From: Epiperipatus broadwayi
Taxonomy: Eukaryota; Onychophora; Udeonychophora; Euonychophora; Peripatidae
NCBI GenBank assembly: GCA_028023455.1
Contig: JAQFVV010000113.1
Span: 1,409,268 to 1,473,267 of the forward strand
DNA length: 64,000 nucleotides
Reading direction: 5' to 3'
Shown: one piece after another, positions 13,376 through 27,257 of the stretch
How the letters are laid out: each line of letters begins with the position of its first letter
Position numbering within the stretch: the stretch's first letter is position 1
Program-made: the position numbers and the translations under genes
Notes under the pieces: model-generated
Seen by the model: the letters and a program-made list of their open reading frames with translations, nothing else
The model's database searches: none
What the model was told of the DNA's origin: nothing

Positions 13376-16300
13376 TTTTGAATTTTAAATATACATTAGA
13401 AGATTTTCTAACAATTAGTTAGATCTAATCTGGAACACTTTGAAAGATACTTTAAATAACTCCAGTTGAAATGATGACATAGGCTTATTTAAATGACTAC
13501 TAAAAATTACAATATATTATCACTCTAAACAGACTTGATATTTGTCAGAAAGTAGTAAATAACAATTATTTTGCTTTGGATGGTCTTATACTTAAAGTCT
13601 GATATATACTTTATTTTAACTAATCTGAATATGTAAATAATGTTTGTTATCCTATTTTGAAAAAAAAAACCTATCAATTAAAAAAATGAATTTGTAATAA
13701 CTTCTCTTTATTTGTTTAAATTATTTAAAGAAAAAAATTATTAAATATCATATATATATATGCTAAGCTTATCAATTTTATATAAGTTATTAGTAAGAGG
13801 AAAAGATACAGAAATGATGATAATCATGTAATTGTAATGTGCACATTTAAATTGTCTACGTCACAAGTAACTGTAATTAAAGATGTAATTATTTTCATTA
13901 GTCTTATTTGTTCATAGTTAAATTTATATTTGGTTACTGAAAATTAGATTTTATGTAGATGGATTTATATATACATAGTTATTTATTCAATGTTTAATAG
14001 TTTATATATTGTAATGGTCAGAATTGTGTGATCAGCCAACAAGATTCAGAAACCTAGCAAAAGTACTTCAAACCCAGCGTGTTTGGGATATGGTAATCGC
14101 AGAACAGTACTAAGCTTTAACCTATTTGTCAGTGCTCCAAAATCTCCACTATCCAACCAATGCTCATGGCCATCATTTTTCTTCAGTCCTGATGGTCAGG
14201 GTAAAACAAGGACTCTATCAATTCAAACTTAGCCTGTCATGCACTAGAATTATTAAATTAATCTAAGATACTCACCAAATACTTTGATCTAGCTCAGAAT
14301 ATTATTTTAAATATTTCATAGGTTTTGAATATAAACAGATTATTTAATTAAGTGTGGATATAGTTGGGTGGATGTGCTGAACCAGGGAATAACATGACAA
14401 ATGTATAGACATAAATATAGCTGATTTATTAACAAATTCAACAAAAGATAGAAATAATAATAACAATGTTTGGATCTTATTATGATCCATGTATGGGCAT
14501 TACATATGATCCCAAAAAATAATAATTACAATATTTAACTCTCAGTTATTGATAGTGGTACAGTATTTAGATATCACTAGAACAAATGTATGATTTTTAC
14601 AAAGAATTACAATATTCAACTATCAGTTATTTATAAAGATTATGAACTAAAAATAACAATTACAATAATAAACATCAATATTAGATGTGTGTGCACATTA
14701 CAATGAAGTCATACTATCAATAATGACAACAGAAGTTATGAACCAGAAACAATAATTATAAATTAACCAGAAATAATAATTACAACACATAGTAAATATC
14801 AGTATTATACTGGGTGTAAGCATAAAACAAATTTTTATGTTGATAATGATAATATTTGATTAAGAAATATGCCACTATAAAATTAATATGCCAATTGCCA
14901 AGAGTAAACACAATACCTGGTTAAATTAAGTTAGAGGCCAGAAATATATATATATATATAATAATTTTATATGTGTGTTCACATACATAGGGAAAGCTAA
15001 ATATTTTTTTTATTATTATATTTACTTTTAGTATTCCCAGCAGGAGTTATGGACCAAAGCATAATTCTAGCTCCCTTCACTATTAATAGTTATATGGCAA
15101 ATATGGTTTATCTATCCCACATAGCATTACCTACAGCATGATCAAGAAATCTAATTACAGTGTACAGTGGTACCTGGGTTTGAATCCTGTGCTGGCTATA
15201 TTATTAGTGGCATTGGCAAACATGGGCCAATCTCCTTTATTGAGTAATAATATATATATAAGTTCCTATGATAACACATTCACAGTCAGCATGGCATGTG
15301 TAGGAAATGGAACATGGGCTTTGACTACCTATCATCATAGAGTAGAGTAGCCATTTATCAGCTCAAAAACATGGCTATCTCGTATTACCAGGACCGGTAA
15401 AAATATCCGTCTGGCAGCTCGCATAGCATTACTTGACATATATTCATTATTAAAAGCCATATAGGCACAGATCATTCTATTAAGCAACACTGATATATTT
15501 GCCCATAAAAAGCATTAATTCATATCTGTATAGATATTTTCTTAGGCCTGTGTTTCATAAGTAATAATGGGAAATTGTAAGATAACCATATTTTATAGGC
15601 TATAAAATGCCCAAGTGCTTAAATATAAAGTTCAACCACAAAATTCTAAAGAGGCAAAAACACTACTGCTGAGATAGTACCTTTTCCTCAAATATATGCA
15701 TCATTAAATATACATATATAGTGAGATGAACACATACCTTTGTAATAAGTAATATTGCCCGTTTTACATTTAAGAAAAGAAGCACTATCATTATTATTAT
15801 TATTTAACACACAAATAAACGCATATATATTATTTCATTTTTAATTGTCATAAAGAATCTTAATCTAAATCAAATAAATAATAATTTTAACACTCATTTA
15901 TATTCTTAATTTTCTTTAACAAGGTACTGTAATTGTGTATATATATATGAATAAATGATGAATTTTAATCCAGATATCTAATTTTCTCTCTTTTTTTTTT
16001 TAACAAATTAAAATGACATTTTTAACTAATAATAACTAGGCAAACGATTTAAGAAATTCAAATTTGACTGTCTGTTACTTTACAATTATAAAAAATAGTT
16101 ACCTTCTCCCACTTAAGATTTGAGATAAAACAAACAAATTTATACATAAATTGTTTAATAGTAAAAATATCATTTGTCCCCATACTTGGCTGGGTTGGCA
16201 TAAATAAATTAATCAATAAAATATAGATTTTTATAATTTAAAAAAACATACTGGCATATCCCAAATAAATAATAAAAACTGTATTTATAAACTCAATAGT

Positions 16301-17577
16301 AATCTTTTGTTCCATTTAGAATTAGACACTACACTCTTTTTTTACCATTAATAAGTAGAAATCTAGTTATAACACAAATTGACTTGTTAAAAATAATAAT
16401 AAAAAAAATTAAAACACTCATATATATCACTATCCTCTTGAAACACATTTTTTTTAAGATAGTGTCTTTTACTGAGCAGCTAGAAATCTGTGAATTTTAA
16501 ACTTAGATAGTCTAAAGGTTTTTTTTATATATAGAAGGCATTTTAATTACTTTATCTGGAAGGGTTAAAAATTTATACTTGCTGTTTGATGTCATTTTGA
16601 TGAGGCAGCTATTTTTTTACTGGTTCTCTTATTTCAGGATTGACCTTTGGCTTTACTGAACTTAGGACAGGCTGGATTCGAAGTTGGTTCTCTATTTTCT
16701 CAGCAGCAGCAGCATGGAATAAATTATATTTTTTTCTCCTACAGATGCATTTTCTGGAGATTCCCCTGAGGGGAAAGGTAAACTTTGTATAATCACAGAT
16801 CATGGTGATTATCTGTCATCAGCTTACATTCAATGTCTATTAGAGAGTCTTTCACTTTCACTTTGAATCTTAAAATTATTTTTTTACTTCCTGACTGCTC
16901 ACAACTCTCTGCTTTTAAAAACTCTTTTACTGCCAACAACTTTATTTTTACTCTTTGACTGCCTTGATTAGAAAAATAGCCCAGTATTTATAAAAAAACT
17001 TTTACTCAGCAAAGCCTTTGTTTAATCCTATATTTTTTTCTTAACACCTATATTATAACTGCCTTTGGTAGAAATGAAAATAGACTGGTTGATTGATCTT
17101 TAATTTAAACCAGTTGGCAAAATCCTATTAAGATTAAACTAAGGTACGAAAATTTTGATTGCATTTTTAACTGCCATTTAAAGATGAGAAATAATTAATA
17201 TCTCTATGCAGCTATATGAATGTTTCAAAAAATAGACTAGTAAAAAATGCTATTTCCAAAGAAAGAATGAGTCAACTTTCTTTGTCTTTTAGGAAAAACA
17301 TATAGACAAAGGAAATATATTTTTCTTTTCCAAATATATAAAAAAATGTATTTCAATAAAACAAGACATACATATATTCCCTCTCATTCAATAAAACACA
17401 CACATCCATATATTATTTTCTAACCAAAAATAAAAAAAATCAAATATTTGATCTATAAAATCTATACATATCCTATTTTTAAATGACTAACATGAAGCTC
17501 TGTGTGTGCATACACACTGATCACTTCAATATGCACCCATCCATATCGAAAAATACATTCCTATCAATTTGATGAGT
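13376..17577. other. AT-rich non-coding stretch
   Basis: No supported gene. A T-rich run near 15990-16000 and TATATA runs are present. Around 15165-15205 there is a B-box-like GGGTTTGAATCC, but no convincing A-box, so no SINE is called. Confidence 0.35.
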
Positions 17578-17715
17578 TGGGATCAATCTTAGAACAAGTC
17601 ATCTCTGTATAAATTGTATTAAATTAGGTTTGGGACCAAAGGTCACCTCTTATAATTATTGTATAGAAGGTTTATTCAGTTAAGGTTAGGACCGAAAGAT
17701 CATCTCTTTATAGTT
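17578..17715. repeat. Short degenerate tandem repeat
   Basis: Three diverged copies of a unit of about 50-55 bases resembling GGACCAAAGGTCATCTCTTTATAAT occur at about 17582, 17632 and 17688. Confidence 0.5.
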
Positions 17716-17763
17716 AATATTAATGTTTAGGATTAAAATTAAAAAATGACCATTCCTTTTGAT

Positions 17764-18760
17764 TATTAGATAAAGATAGTGTTGATGTTTATATCATATA
17801 GAGCATATGAATGTGTAAGTACTAAGAGATATGAATCAAAGAAATGTTTGTATTTAAGAATTCATATTCATACATGTGTAGAATATCATAGATATGTTGA
17901 TCATATAATTTATAATAGAAATATTGTTAATGCATTTAAAGAATTGAACAGTAATAAATACAATATTAAATTTACAATGGAAAAAGAGGAAAAGGGATTA
18001 AAATATTTAGACATTAAGAAAAGAAATTAATGGTGAAATACTTATTAAACATTATAGTAAGGATAAAGAAAAAAGAGATATAATAGATCAAAATTTACAT
18101 CAGCCATGGTTACAGAAAATAGCAGTTTTGAAAGAGTTTAAGTTAAGAAATGATAGGTTAACATTGTCTATAAAAGAAACATTTGAACAGAAATTGGAAG
18201 TTGAGAATGATTATATACTAGTATGGAATATAAAAGAAAAGTTATTGAAAATTTTTTCAGAAATAATATACAAAAGATAATACAAGATATAGATATAAAA
18301 ATAGGAAGTGGGTTTCAGTTTCATATTCAGGGCATTTATATAAGCCATTGATAAAAGAAAAGTTACCTGATGATATTAAGATAGTAATAAATCTTTAAGG
18401 AAATGGATGCATAACTCAAAAAGGATGAGTAATATTAAAAATAGGGTAGGGTTGGTTTATAAAATTAGTTGTGACCTTTGAAATATGATATATATAGGTC
18501 ACACAGAAAAGTCTGCCATGGAAAGAAGTAAGGATCGTGATAGGGCAATTAACAGAATGGATATAAGATCAGAGCAATGTATACAGTTTCTTGAATACTG
18601 GACATAAAATGAATTGTGAAAAAATATTCAGGTAATAAAGTAAGTTAAAAATTACAAGGAAAGAAAATGTAATGAGATTTTGTATATTCAAGAAAATTTA
18701 AACAAAGGTGTAAACATGGATAAAGATCCAGCGCAATTAGGAGGAAAATGTCATTGCTAG
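17764..18760 (+). pseudogene. Penelope-like element: RT end plus GIY-YIG, decayed
   Basis: Read with frame changes, it shows the PLE reverse-transcriptase YVDD-box region as YRYVDH, then FKELNSNKYNIKFTMEKEE and LKYLDI, the usual sequence following that box. Further on are VYKISC (18451) and MIYIGHTEKS, the GIY and YIG halves of the endonuclease, then a NTGHKM segment and a basic KERKCNEILYIQENL tail. Several stops and frameshifts break it. The catalytic YVDD is mutated to YVDH. The 5' half of the reverse transcriptase is missing or unrecognisable. It is a dead copy. Confidence 0.8.
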
Positions 18761-18779
18761 ATTATTGAAGACTTTGGAG

Positions 18780-20110
18780 TTATAATTTTTAAAATAGAAG
18801 GGATTATTATTGTTTTTTTTTAGATTTATATATATATTATTGGGGGGGGGGGACTGTAATAAGTTTCATCATTTTTATGTACATATATATATATTAGTAA
18901 TTATATTTAATTTATGCATTTTAATAATTGTATTTATTGTAATGTAAATAATGTCCATTGGGGGAGTTGCTGTAGAGTAATTGGTCATGGCTAACAGGTT
19001 TATCTGGGCATAATTGCTCAGATATTCTTGACTTCATTTAAGGAGAAGCTACAATACATCACATCACATGAGATTGTGTAAAAAAAAAAGTTTAAAATGT
19101 TTCATTAAGAAATGGAAGCCGGATTGATGTAGTAAATAATATTTTTATTTATAGTGAGTTGTCTATTTCAATTTTATTTTAAATTGATTATTTTTAATTT
19201 TATATATAGAAGGCAACATTATACACAAATGTTAATATTAAAATCTGATCACTTAAAGTATGTATAGAATTATATTTAAGTTTATTTAAGTCAGGATTAA
19301 AGGCATGGTGAATGCGTTACCTTATCTATAAATACATTGATACTGTGATGTATAAATATTAAAGAATTTTTTGTTAAAGAACTAAATTGCATATCAATTA
19401 ATAAGTACATAGTATTTGTGAATTTTATTAAAGAAAATAAATTGTACATCATTTTAAAAGTACACTTGTAAACAAATTATTATTGCATATTTTGTTACTT
19501 TATGTAAGATTGCATGGTCTCCCATCATTCATTGGAGTAAATTATGTTATCTTGATTTAGCCTGGCATTAGAAATGGGGCTGTGTAATGATTACAATATT
19601 ATATTGAATAAAATATTGTTTTAAATCTATATGTATTTATTTCGCAATGCTTAAAGTCAGGTGGCACCCATGTAACTTATGTAAACAAATAAATAAATAT
19701 ATAGTGTAAATGTAAAAATTGTGCAATCTGACCATTATAATATATGGGTGCACAATAATCATTATTTTTTAACCTTTCACCTTTTTTTACTCAGATGCTA
19801 TGATTTTAAAGTTTAGATAAGTGATGCACAACCCATGCATTGCGACCTCTCAGGGAATAGTATAATAATTATTGTGGATAGCAAACAAAAATTTAAGAAA
19901 TTCTTTTAAGTTTTGTATAATGATAGGTAGCTTCTTTAAAAGAATTTAATTATTAAAAATAGATAAAAATCACATGAAAATAAATTGTTTATGAAAGTAT
20001 CCTAATTTTTTTGTAAGAATACGATTTATTTCAAAAATTTCATTTCAAATTGTGTGTGCTTAATACTAAAATATTAAAAAATATAAATTTCAATATTAGT
20101 TAAAAATAAG
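18780..20110. other. Non-coding stretch after the PLE
   Basis: It contains an 11-base G tract at 18842-18852, an unusual feature in such AT-rich DNA, and possibly the PLE 3' untranslated region. No other feature was recognised. Confidence 0.4.
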
Positions 20111-20207
20111 CATTGGTGGTCGAGAGATCAGCGATGGCTGCTTTGCAAGCAGTTGTCCTGGGTTAGCGGGTTCGCTTCCCGGCTGATGATATGACACATG
20201 AAAAAAA
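20111..20207 (+). mobile_element. tRNA-derived SINE, family B
   Basis: GGTGGTCGAGAGATCAGCG (A-box region), a GCTGC-TTTGCAA-GCAGT arm that resembles an anticodon arm with TGC, a B-box GGGTTCGCTTCC, then GCTGATGATATGACACATG and an A-rich tail. The family recurs at 20494, 29239 and 29597. Confidence 0.8.
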
Positions 20208-20493
20208 TAAAATAAAATTACTATCACTTTATTATGAATAATCTTACATATTTATTCTTATAATTTAGGCATGGTAAAAACAAATAATGATTCATGTCAA
20301 ACTTTTGTTCCAGGAAAGGAATCGCAAGTGTAAAAAGGGAATTGCAAGTGTAAAAAAGTTGCACACTACTGGTTTAAACCTTAAAATTAGTGATCACTTT
20401 TCTACATTTGAAATAAGTTTTTGTGTCACAAGAAAAAAAATTTGCTAACGCACTCAGTTTTTCTAATGCATATTATATATGTCTAATAGTAAG

Positions 20494-20603
20494 GTTTTTT
20501 TTTTCCTCATGTGTCATAGCATCAGCAGGGAAGCGAACCTGCCAACCCAGAACAACTGCTTGTAAAGCAGCTGTTGCTGACCTCTTGACCACCAATGCTT
20601 GAC
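20494..20603 (-). mobile_element. tRNA-derived SINE, family B, with 13-bp TSD
   Basis: Perfect flanking duplication GTCTAATAGTAAG at 20481-20493 and 20604-20616. On the minus strand the order is ATTGGTGGTCAAGAGGTCAG, an anticodon-arm-like segment, a GGTTCGCTTCCC B-box, GCTGATGCTATGACACATG, then A residues. The TSD and A tail show LINE-mediated retrotransposition. Confidence 0.88.
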
Positions 20604-20616
20604 GTCTAATAGTAAG

Positions 20617-23600
20617 TTCAGATAATAATAAATATAAACATTCAAAAGTTAATAATTTTTTGCATAAATTGTAATATTTAAAAAGATTCAAAAAAACCTT
20701 ATTTATAATAAACACTATAAGCAGTACATTTAAGCGTATTTGTTTTTTAATTAACAATCTTTTATAAACATCATTTTTTGAATGTTCCATAAATTCTTCA
20801 CTGTATCAAAATTTGTATAAAATATCAAAACAATTATTGTAGCAACACGATATTTTTGACATTATGTAGCCCCATTAAACTAATATTCTTTTTTAATTTT
20901 AAAATATATTTATTATTTATAATAAAAATTTACATGTTTCTTATAGGAACTTAATTACATTGCATTTAAAACACTATAATTTATCCAATTTTATATTTAA
21001 TTTGGTATTTGTTGATTAGACATACACACCATGTGATGACACAATTTATGTGCTAAAACATATAAAAAGGCCATTTACACGGCCGAATGTATTTTTGTGG
21101 TCATGTGTTATATGTATACAACAGTTCTGTTGTACTACACATTGCAGGCCACAGTAGCGCATCACAGTAAATTATTTATGAGAATTCGCACACTTCATAC
21201 TTTTTGACGGTGTCATGTGAGGGTGCGTGTCTTACATTTATGTATAAATCATTAATTCTAAATAAAGTTTAATATTTTTTATATTGAAATCACACGATTT
21301 GACCAAGCAATAATTATTGAGCATTTACACATTTCTGTAGTCAAGTTTTAAGATGCAAAACTTGTCAAAGGGTATGTCTGAACAATACTTTGAAATAGGT
21401 AATGCATCAAATAACATATTCATGAGAATGTCGAGTCAAAGAACATGTCATAGGAAAATCGACACATTGTTCGATTCTCACAATTAACATCCAGTTTGTT
21501 CAAGCTATACATATGATATATTACTGTAGCTGTTTGCAACTGGTTTTTAAATTTATTTATACCACAAAAAGAAAATGGAATAAGTGTTAAATTTTTTGAT
21601 GTATACATTAATAATTAATGCTAGTATTAAGGAATTTAACTAAGATTTGGAATGGACTACAAAGCATACATGACACATTGATTATAATTTAATATATTTT
21701 AATTCTTAAATATAGATTAAATAAACATAAGGGCATTGAACGACACACGCAGGTGGGTAATAATGATGAGCAAGTTTGAGAACAGAATCTCATCTGATGC
21801 ACTATAATTTAAAAGAGTTTATTACAAATTTAATAATCTATGGTCTATTCATGCCTTATTTACTATGCCCTCCCTATTATGCTTGCGACAGTTAAGTCGG
21901 TGCAAGAATGATGATTTATCACCATAACATTTAATAAAGATCATTCAATAATACTTAATGAGCTGCAATAGGTCTCTCTTTTCAGATTATGTATGCACAA
22001 AACCAGACTACATATTCAGATTAATGCTAAAATCTTATTACATTCACCTCCCCCTCAACTTTTATTCATAACCAATCTCCGTTCTGAACTGGGCATAGCA
22101 TAAATTATAAAGTAAACATATATAAAACAAATATTAGCAAATAATAGAATAATAACTGAATAAGTTATTATTTAACAAGCATTTAGACTTTTAGAATTTA
22201 ATTTAAGAAATAGGCAAGTTTTTATTTTTAAAATACATTTAAAATTTTAATCCCAAGTTTCATTAATTGCTTACAGATGGTTTACTAAGAATGTACAACT
22301 TTTTTATAAAAACAGATAACTTTTTTAAAAAAGAGTTTAAGTTTGTAAAAATTTTATTATATATGTGTGTGAGACTATCCCAGGAATTGAAATTTATATA
22401 TCAATGCATTTAAATAAAGAGTTTTTAATTTAGAATATTTCAAATTTATATTAACTTAAAAGAGTTGTAATGCTTCTTTAAATCTATTGCATTATAGCTT
22501 CTCTCGCATATATATGTAAGTGGTTATATACATATAATAATATTCACACAAATTAATTATATCATTTTATTAATTTTAAATTTATAACTGTGTATACATT
22601 ATACACCTACAGACATTAATATATTAAATGCGTGCACATATCTGCACATACATGTAAATATACGCTATTACATATTGTAACAAAACACATACCTCTCACT
22701 GTAGAATATACTACCTAATATACCTACGACATAGCAAACATACATGCCTACGTATTTATATTTAATTAAAATCGTTTTGACTTAAATATTGATGTTCAAA
22801 ACTTCTGGATTCAGTCTCATAAACTGTAATATATTCCCAATGCGTATTTATGGTCATCCGTAGGACTCCAAGCGCCAATCTTATACGAATATAAGAATTA
22901 CGTGAAGTGAATATATTATCAACAAGAACACTATCTTACATAATGTGAGAGGGGTTTTTGACCATCGGCTAGCTCAGTCTCATGGTCAGGTGATGTCACA
23001 GCCAGGAGTATCTATGAATGGGGTTAAGAGTTTTTAAAACACATAAAAACATAGATAATGGATCTGCAAAGAAAATATCACAATAAGATTTATTTTGAGT
23101 TTCATTATCAAATCAGTTTTATTAAAGACTTCTAAAGACCATTATTATTCTTTGATCCTTTAGATACAAAAAACAATAATTCAACACTCTATTTTTCTTT
23201 CTATATTTAATATTATATAATTGTAATTAATACTCTGTCATTTTGATATGCACACATACACCATTTTTTCCAATAAATTTATTACACATAAATCAAGTAG
23301 TGAAGATTTATACTAAGAAAAGTTTATTTCACATGACCTCCAACAACATTTATGTTATTTATGTCCGCAATTAAATAAGAATTTAAGAAAATTTCATTAA
23401 GTTAACTTAGATTGTCACATTCACTTATTATAAACGGTAATAATTTTTTTCTCATAAAAGAAAAGAAAAATCAGTACTTAAAGTTCTTTACCTGAATTTC
23501 CTCAGGGAATTAATGGAAGAGGATTTATTTATTTTAGAGTTCCATTCATCACAGGTAATAACAGGTAATTCAATGCGAAGGTTCCTGATCTTCATGTCCA

Positions 23601-24235
23601 TTTATGTCCGTTGGTTGAGGTTTAGCTTGGTTCCATGTTGGGAATTATGTTTTATTCCAAGGCATCTTTGTGTTATTGAGTGAGACCCCTGCAGTTGGTT
23701 GGAATTAGGGGTTTGAATCTGATACGGTATGCTCTTACCCCAACATTTCTTTTGGATCTGCCATTATATAAGAAAAATATTTAACCTTTAATATTTCAGG
23801 TTTATGCTTTTACTGTTCACGGCTGTAACTCTGCAGAGCCAAGACAAAAATGCATTCTGGGTGACTCTCTTTTATAACCCCCTCCATTTGTTCTAAAAGT
23901 TTCTTTTGATCTTACTTCCTGTTTCCAATACTGACTAACCAGATCTAGTTGACATGTAACAACTTTTATCATAGCTTTTATTGTATATAAAAAAAAGTGA
24001 AATCTCATTTCTGCGGGAAACTTCTAGTTTTTTTTAAATGTGAAATAAAAATCTCATTTCTCTCTTTTCAACTATTTAATCCATTCATACACACATTTGT
24101 CACACACACATATACATTGTTTCAAAAATGACAGAGTCCCTCCCCTATGTTTGTGTATTTGTAACTACCACCTTGTAATAAAAATTAAATATTATATATC
24201 TACATATATGTTTAAATACTGATTAATAATATCAT
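20617..24235. other. AT-rich non-coding stretch
   Basis: No coding gene is supported. A TATAAAAAGG box lies at 21061-21070 on the plus strand in a slightly more GC-rich patch (21000-21260), with nothing recognisable downstream. B-box-like sequences occur near 23706 and 24244 without clear A-boxes. Confidence 0.35.
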
Positions 24236-24394
24236 TTGTGACTGGGTTCGAACCCATTCCGTCACAATATCAAAATAAATTATTCTGATTATATATGTGA
24301 ACTGTGAGGGTTCGAACTGGTGGAAAAGATACTAAGTACTATGAAAGAGAGTAGATGAAATGGGATGATGGCTAAATAATACCATTTCAAATGG

Positions 24395-24880
24395 AACCAA
24401 AAAAAAGCATAATAAGTTTTAAATTTGTTGATGTTGTTTTAAAAAAGCAAAGTACAACCAGAAAAAAAAGTGTAATAAGTTTTTAATTTGTTTATGTTAT
24501 TGAAAGTGTACTAACTTTAGGATTTATTTTTTAAACAAAAATATAAAAACAAAAATACAACCGTAATAAGTTAAAAATTTATTGATGATAATAAGAAAAG
24601 TGTACTAAGTTTTACATTTAAAAAAAAAGATCCCCCACCCCAAAAAAAACATAATAAGTTGTCCATTTGTTGACGTTAATAGAAAAAGACCTTTAAAAAC
24701 TACAAATTGTGTTTGCTATTCCCCCACCCACACTCACAACCGTAATAAGTTGTAAATTTGTTGATGTTAATAAAAAAAGACCTTTAAAAACTACAAACTC
24801 TGTGTTTGATTTTTTTTGTTCTAAATTTGTTGAGGTTAATAAAAAAAAAAAAAAATTACAAATTACAAATTCTGTGTTTT
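24395..24880. repeat. Degenerate tandem array, about six units
   Basis: A core resembling GTAATAAGTTxTAAATTTGTTGATGTT recurs at about 24411, 24475, 24561, 24651, 24741 and 24820. Spacing is 65-91 bases, with A-rich and C-rich (CCCCCACCC) linkers. The last three units share CCTTTAAAAACTACAAA. Confidence 0.75.
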
Positions 24881-25411
24881 TTTTATAAGAAAAAAAAAGA
24901 AAATCCCCATAAAATATGGCCTGGGAACATTCATATTTTAGAGTTTTTTCATAGCAACAATCCCATCACATGGTGTGTGTGTCTAATCAACTATTACCTT
25001 TAATTCATTTAAATAGTCATTTAAACTATTAGGTTAAAAATACTCACACACATTATCGATAATAAATATCAGTAAGAAATGATGCAAAATCTTTAGTGCA
25101 CCCCAAAAGAACTTTATTATCATGTGGTGATTAAATTAATTAAAAAAATTCAATTCAAAAAGATTGAAGTGAGAAAAGAATTTTTGAATGAGTTTTAAAT
25201 TTTTGAAAGTTATATTTAAATATCTCTTGTATGTATATTATTAATGTACTACAAGTCAAAAAAATTTGCAGAATTTTTTATTATAGTTAGATTAAAGTTA
25301 GATTAGCCCAAGCCATCCTTTATTATAATAACCACCAACATATGTTAAACATTTATTAATAGACATTATATTTTAATTTTTAAAATAAATTTCATACTTT
25401 TTTAATTTTGA

Positions 25412-26283
25412 TTATTCCATATCTCCAAAACATTCTACAGCAGTGCTGCAAAAAGTATTTTGTGGATTAAATTGGGAAGCTAAAGGAGTGAAAGTAAATG
25501 GAGATTATTTAAATCATTTAGATTTTTCAAATGATGTAATTGTTTTGCAAATAATGCTTTAGAGTTACAGGAAATGTTGCAAGAGTTATCAGATGAAAGT
25601 AGGAAAGTAGGACTGAAGATGCATGTTAAAACGTCTAAAGTAATGTTTAATGGATTTTCTCAAAATATGAAAATAAAAATTTATTATAATGAGTTAGAAG
25701 AAGTTAAACAACTACAAATATCTTGGTCAGATTATTAATACAGATGAAAACACAATAGATAAAATTAATCATAGAATTAAACTTGTTGGAATGCTTTTGG
25801 TAGAAATAACTTGATACTAAAAGAAAATATACCTGTGTGTTTTAGAAGGAAGGTTTTTAATAAATGTGTTTTACCAGTTTTTACTTATGGATCTGAGACT
25901 TGGACACTTAATAGAAGAGCAATACAGATACTTCAGACCATTCAAAGAAATATGGAGAGTTGCATGTTAGGAGTAACAAGAAGAGATCGAAAATGCAATA
26001 TATGGGTAAGAGAACAAATAGGTGTTACTGACCTCATTGAAAAAATTAAAAGACTTAAGTGGAGTTGGGATGGACATATTGGTAGAAGAGATGATAACAG
26101 ATGAACAATTGTAATCTTGAACGGGATTCCAAGAGATTATAAAAGACCCAGAAAGAGATCACATGTGAGATGTATGGATGAAATAAGAAAAGAGAAGCTA
26201 AAGATCAGAGAAGATAGATTGAACTTGGTGATACCTTCATCCTGCATTGGATTGATAATGTTTGATGATGATGATTAGGACCA
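25412..26283 (+). pseudogene. RTE-type non-LTR retrotransposon, 3' part of reverse transcriptase
   Basis: Read across several frameshifts it gives the typical RTE palm-to-C-terminus series: ISPKHSTAVLQKVF, LDFSNDVIVL (normally containing FADD, here changed to FSND), LQELSDESRKVGLKM, then the best open piece at 25811-26104 with FNKCVLPVFTYGSETWTL and RRDRKCN, LKWSWDGHIGRR, and a last segment ending near PSSCIGLIM. It finishes in GATGATGATGATTAG, the usual short tandem repeat at RTE 3' ends. The endonuclease and front of the reverse transcriptase are absent, so it is a 5'-truncated dead copy. Confidence 0.88.
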
Positions 26284-27160
26284 ATAATAAGATAAGTAGA
26301 TAAATTAACAATGAATCAACTTCCAGAAATAAGCATATATTTTCATACATCAATTTAGTGCTAAATAAAAGTACAAAATAGAATAAGACAAAAGTATTAT
26401 TCATACTTAGTATAGCTAGATTCTAAATTTTAATTAAATAAGTTTTTTATAAATAAACTATGGAAATGTCCCCTCACATTTCTTTTAAATTTTAAAAATA
26501 GTAAATTGCCAGATGCTGGGTAAATTGTTTTATTGACTTTTTCCCCCCATTTATTAGGTGATTTTGTAGTACCCATTTCTCTTCCTTTCAATTCTTTATT
26601 AAATAGTAAAAGTCAAGAAGAAAAGTGAATTGCTGAATAAGAAAGGAGGGACAACTCCTCCCTTTTGCTCTTCAGTAACTTGCAGTATTTAGTTGAATAC
26701 TCTTAAAACTTTTTTTTAAGATTCTTTTTTCTTTTCTCAATAGAATTCAAACTTGGCTTAAAATTTAAACTAAATATTTAATGTAATATAAATAAAGCAT
26801 GAAATATAAAGATTCTCAAAAGAGAGAGAGAGAGAAGTGTAAAGTATCTTCTATAAAGTCAAATAAAATCAACACTTTTAATGAATATAGAGGAAAAACA
26901 TTTAACCCTCTTCTACTTGAAATAATTTGTCAAAGTAAAAAAATTACCTAATTGCTGCATAAGTAGATTATAATTACACAAATTAAAAGTATAAAAAAAT
27001 GAGAAAGAAAATACTTTTATTACTACTGTCATATCATATAATATATTAAAAACATTTTTTAAATTAAATATTTACTTGTAATGTATATAAATAACAGTTT
27101 AAATAACCCACTTTCTCTCTGGCATCTGGAAAAATGTATTGCTAATAAACCACCGCTGAT
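26284..27160. other. AT-rich non-coding stretch
   Basis: No gene is visible. A short (GA)n run lies at 26821-26836. Confidence 0.4.
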
Positions 27161-27257
27161 ATGAGATTTTGGTGGCTTAGTGGTTAGCATAGATGCCTTC
27201 CAAGCAGTTGACCCGGGTTTGTTTCCTGGTCAACTCATTTGACATATGAAAAAAAAA
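27161..27257 (+). mobile_element. SINE derived from tRNA-Gly(TCC)
   Basis: GGTGGCTTAGTGGTTAGCAT (A-box), TTGCCTTCCAAGCAG-like anticodon arm with TCC (here ATGCCTTCCAAGCAG), TTGACCCGGGTTTGTTTCC (B-box) and CTGGTCAACTC closely follow a tRNA-Gly. The sequence then runs into ATTTGACATATGAAAAAAAAA, an A tail not found in a tRNA gene. Confidence 0.8.

Noticed and set aside
15160-15210. tRNA-like B-box in GGGTTTGAATCC
   Set aside because: No A-box at the right distance and no tail or duplication.
20473-20790. 105-codon minus-strand frame
   Set aside because: Its end is the SINE sequence and the rest is AT-rich with no recognisable domain.
21061-21070. TATA box as promoter of a host gene
   Set aside because: No downstream coding sequence or exon-like structure; single short motif in AT-rich DNA.
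27161-27257. Functional tRNA-Gly gene
   Set aside because: Acceptor stem is mismatched and the sequence runs into a SINE-type A tail.
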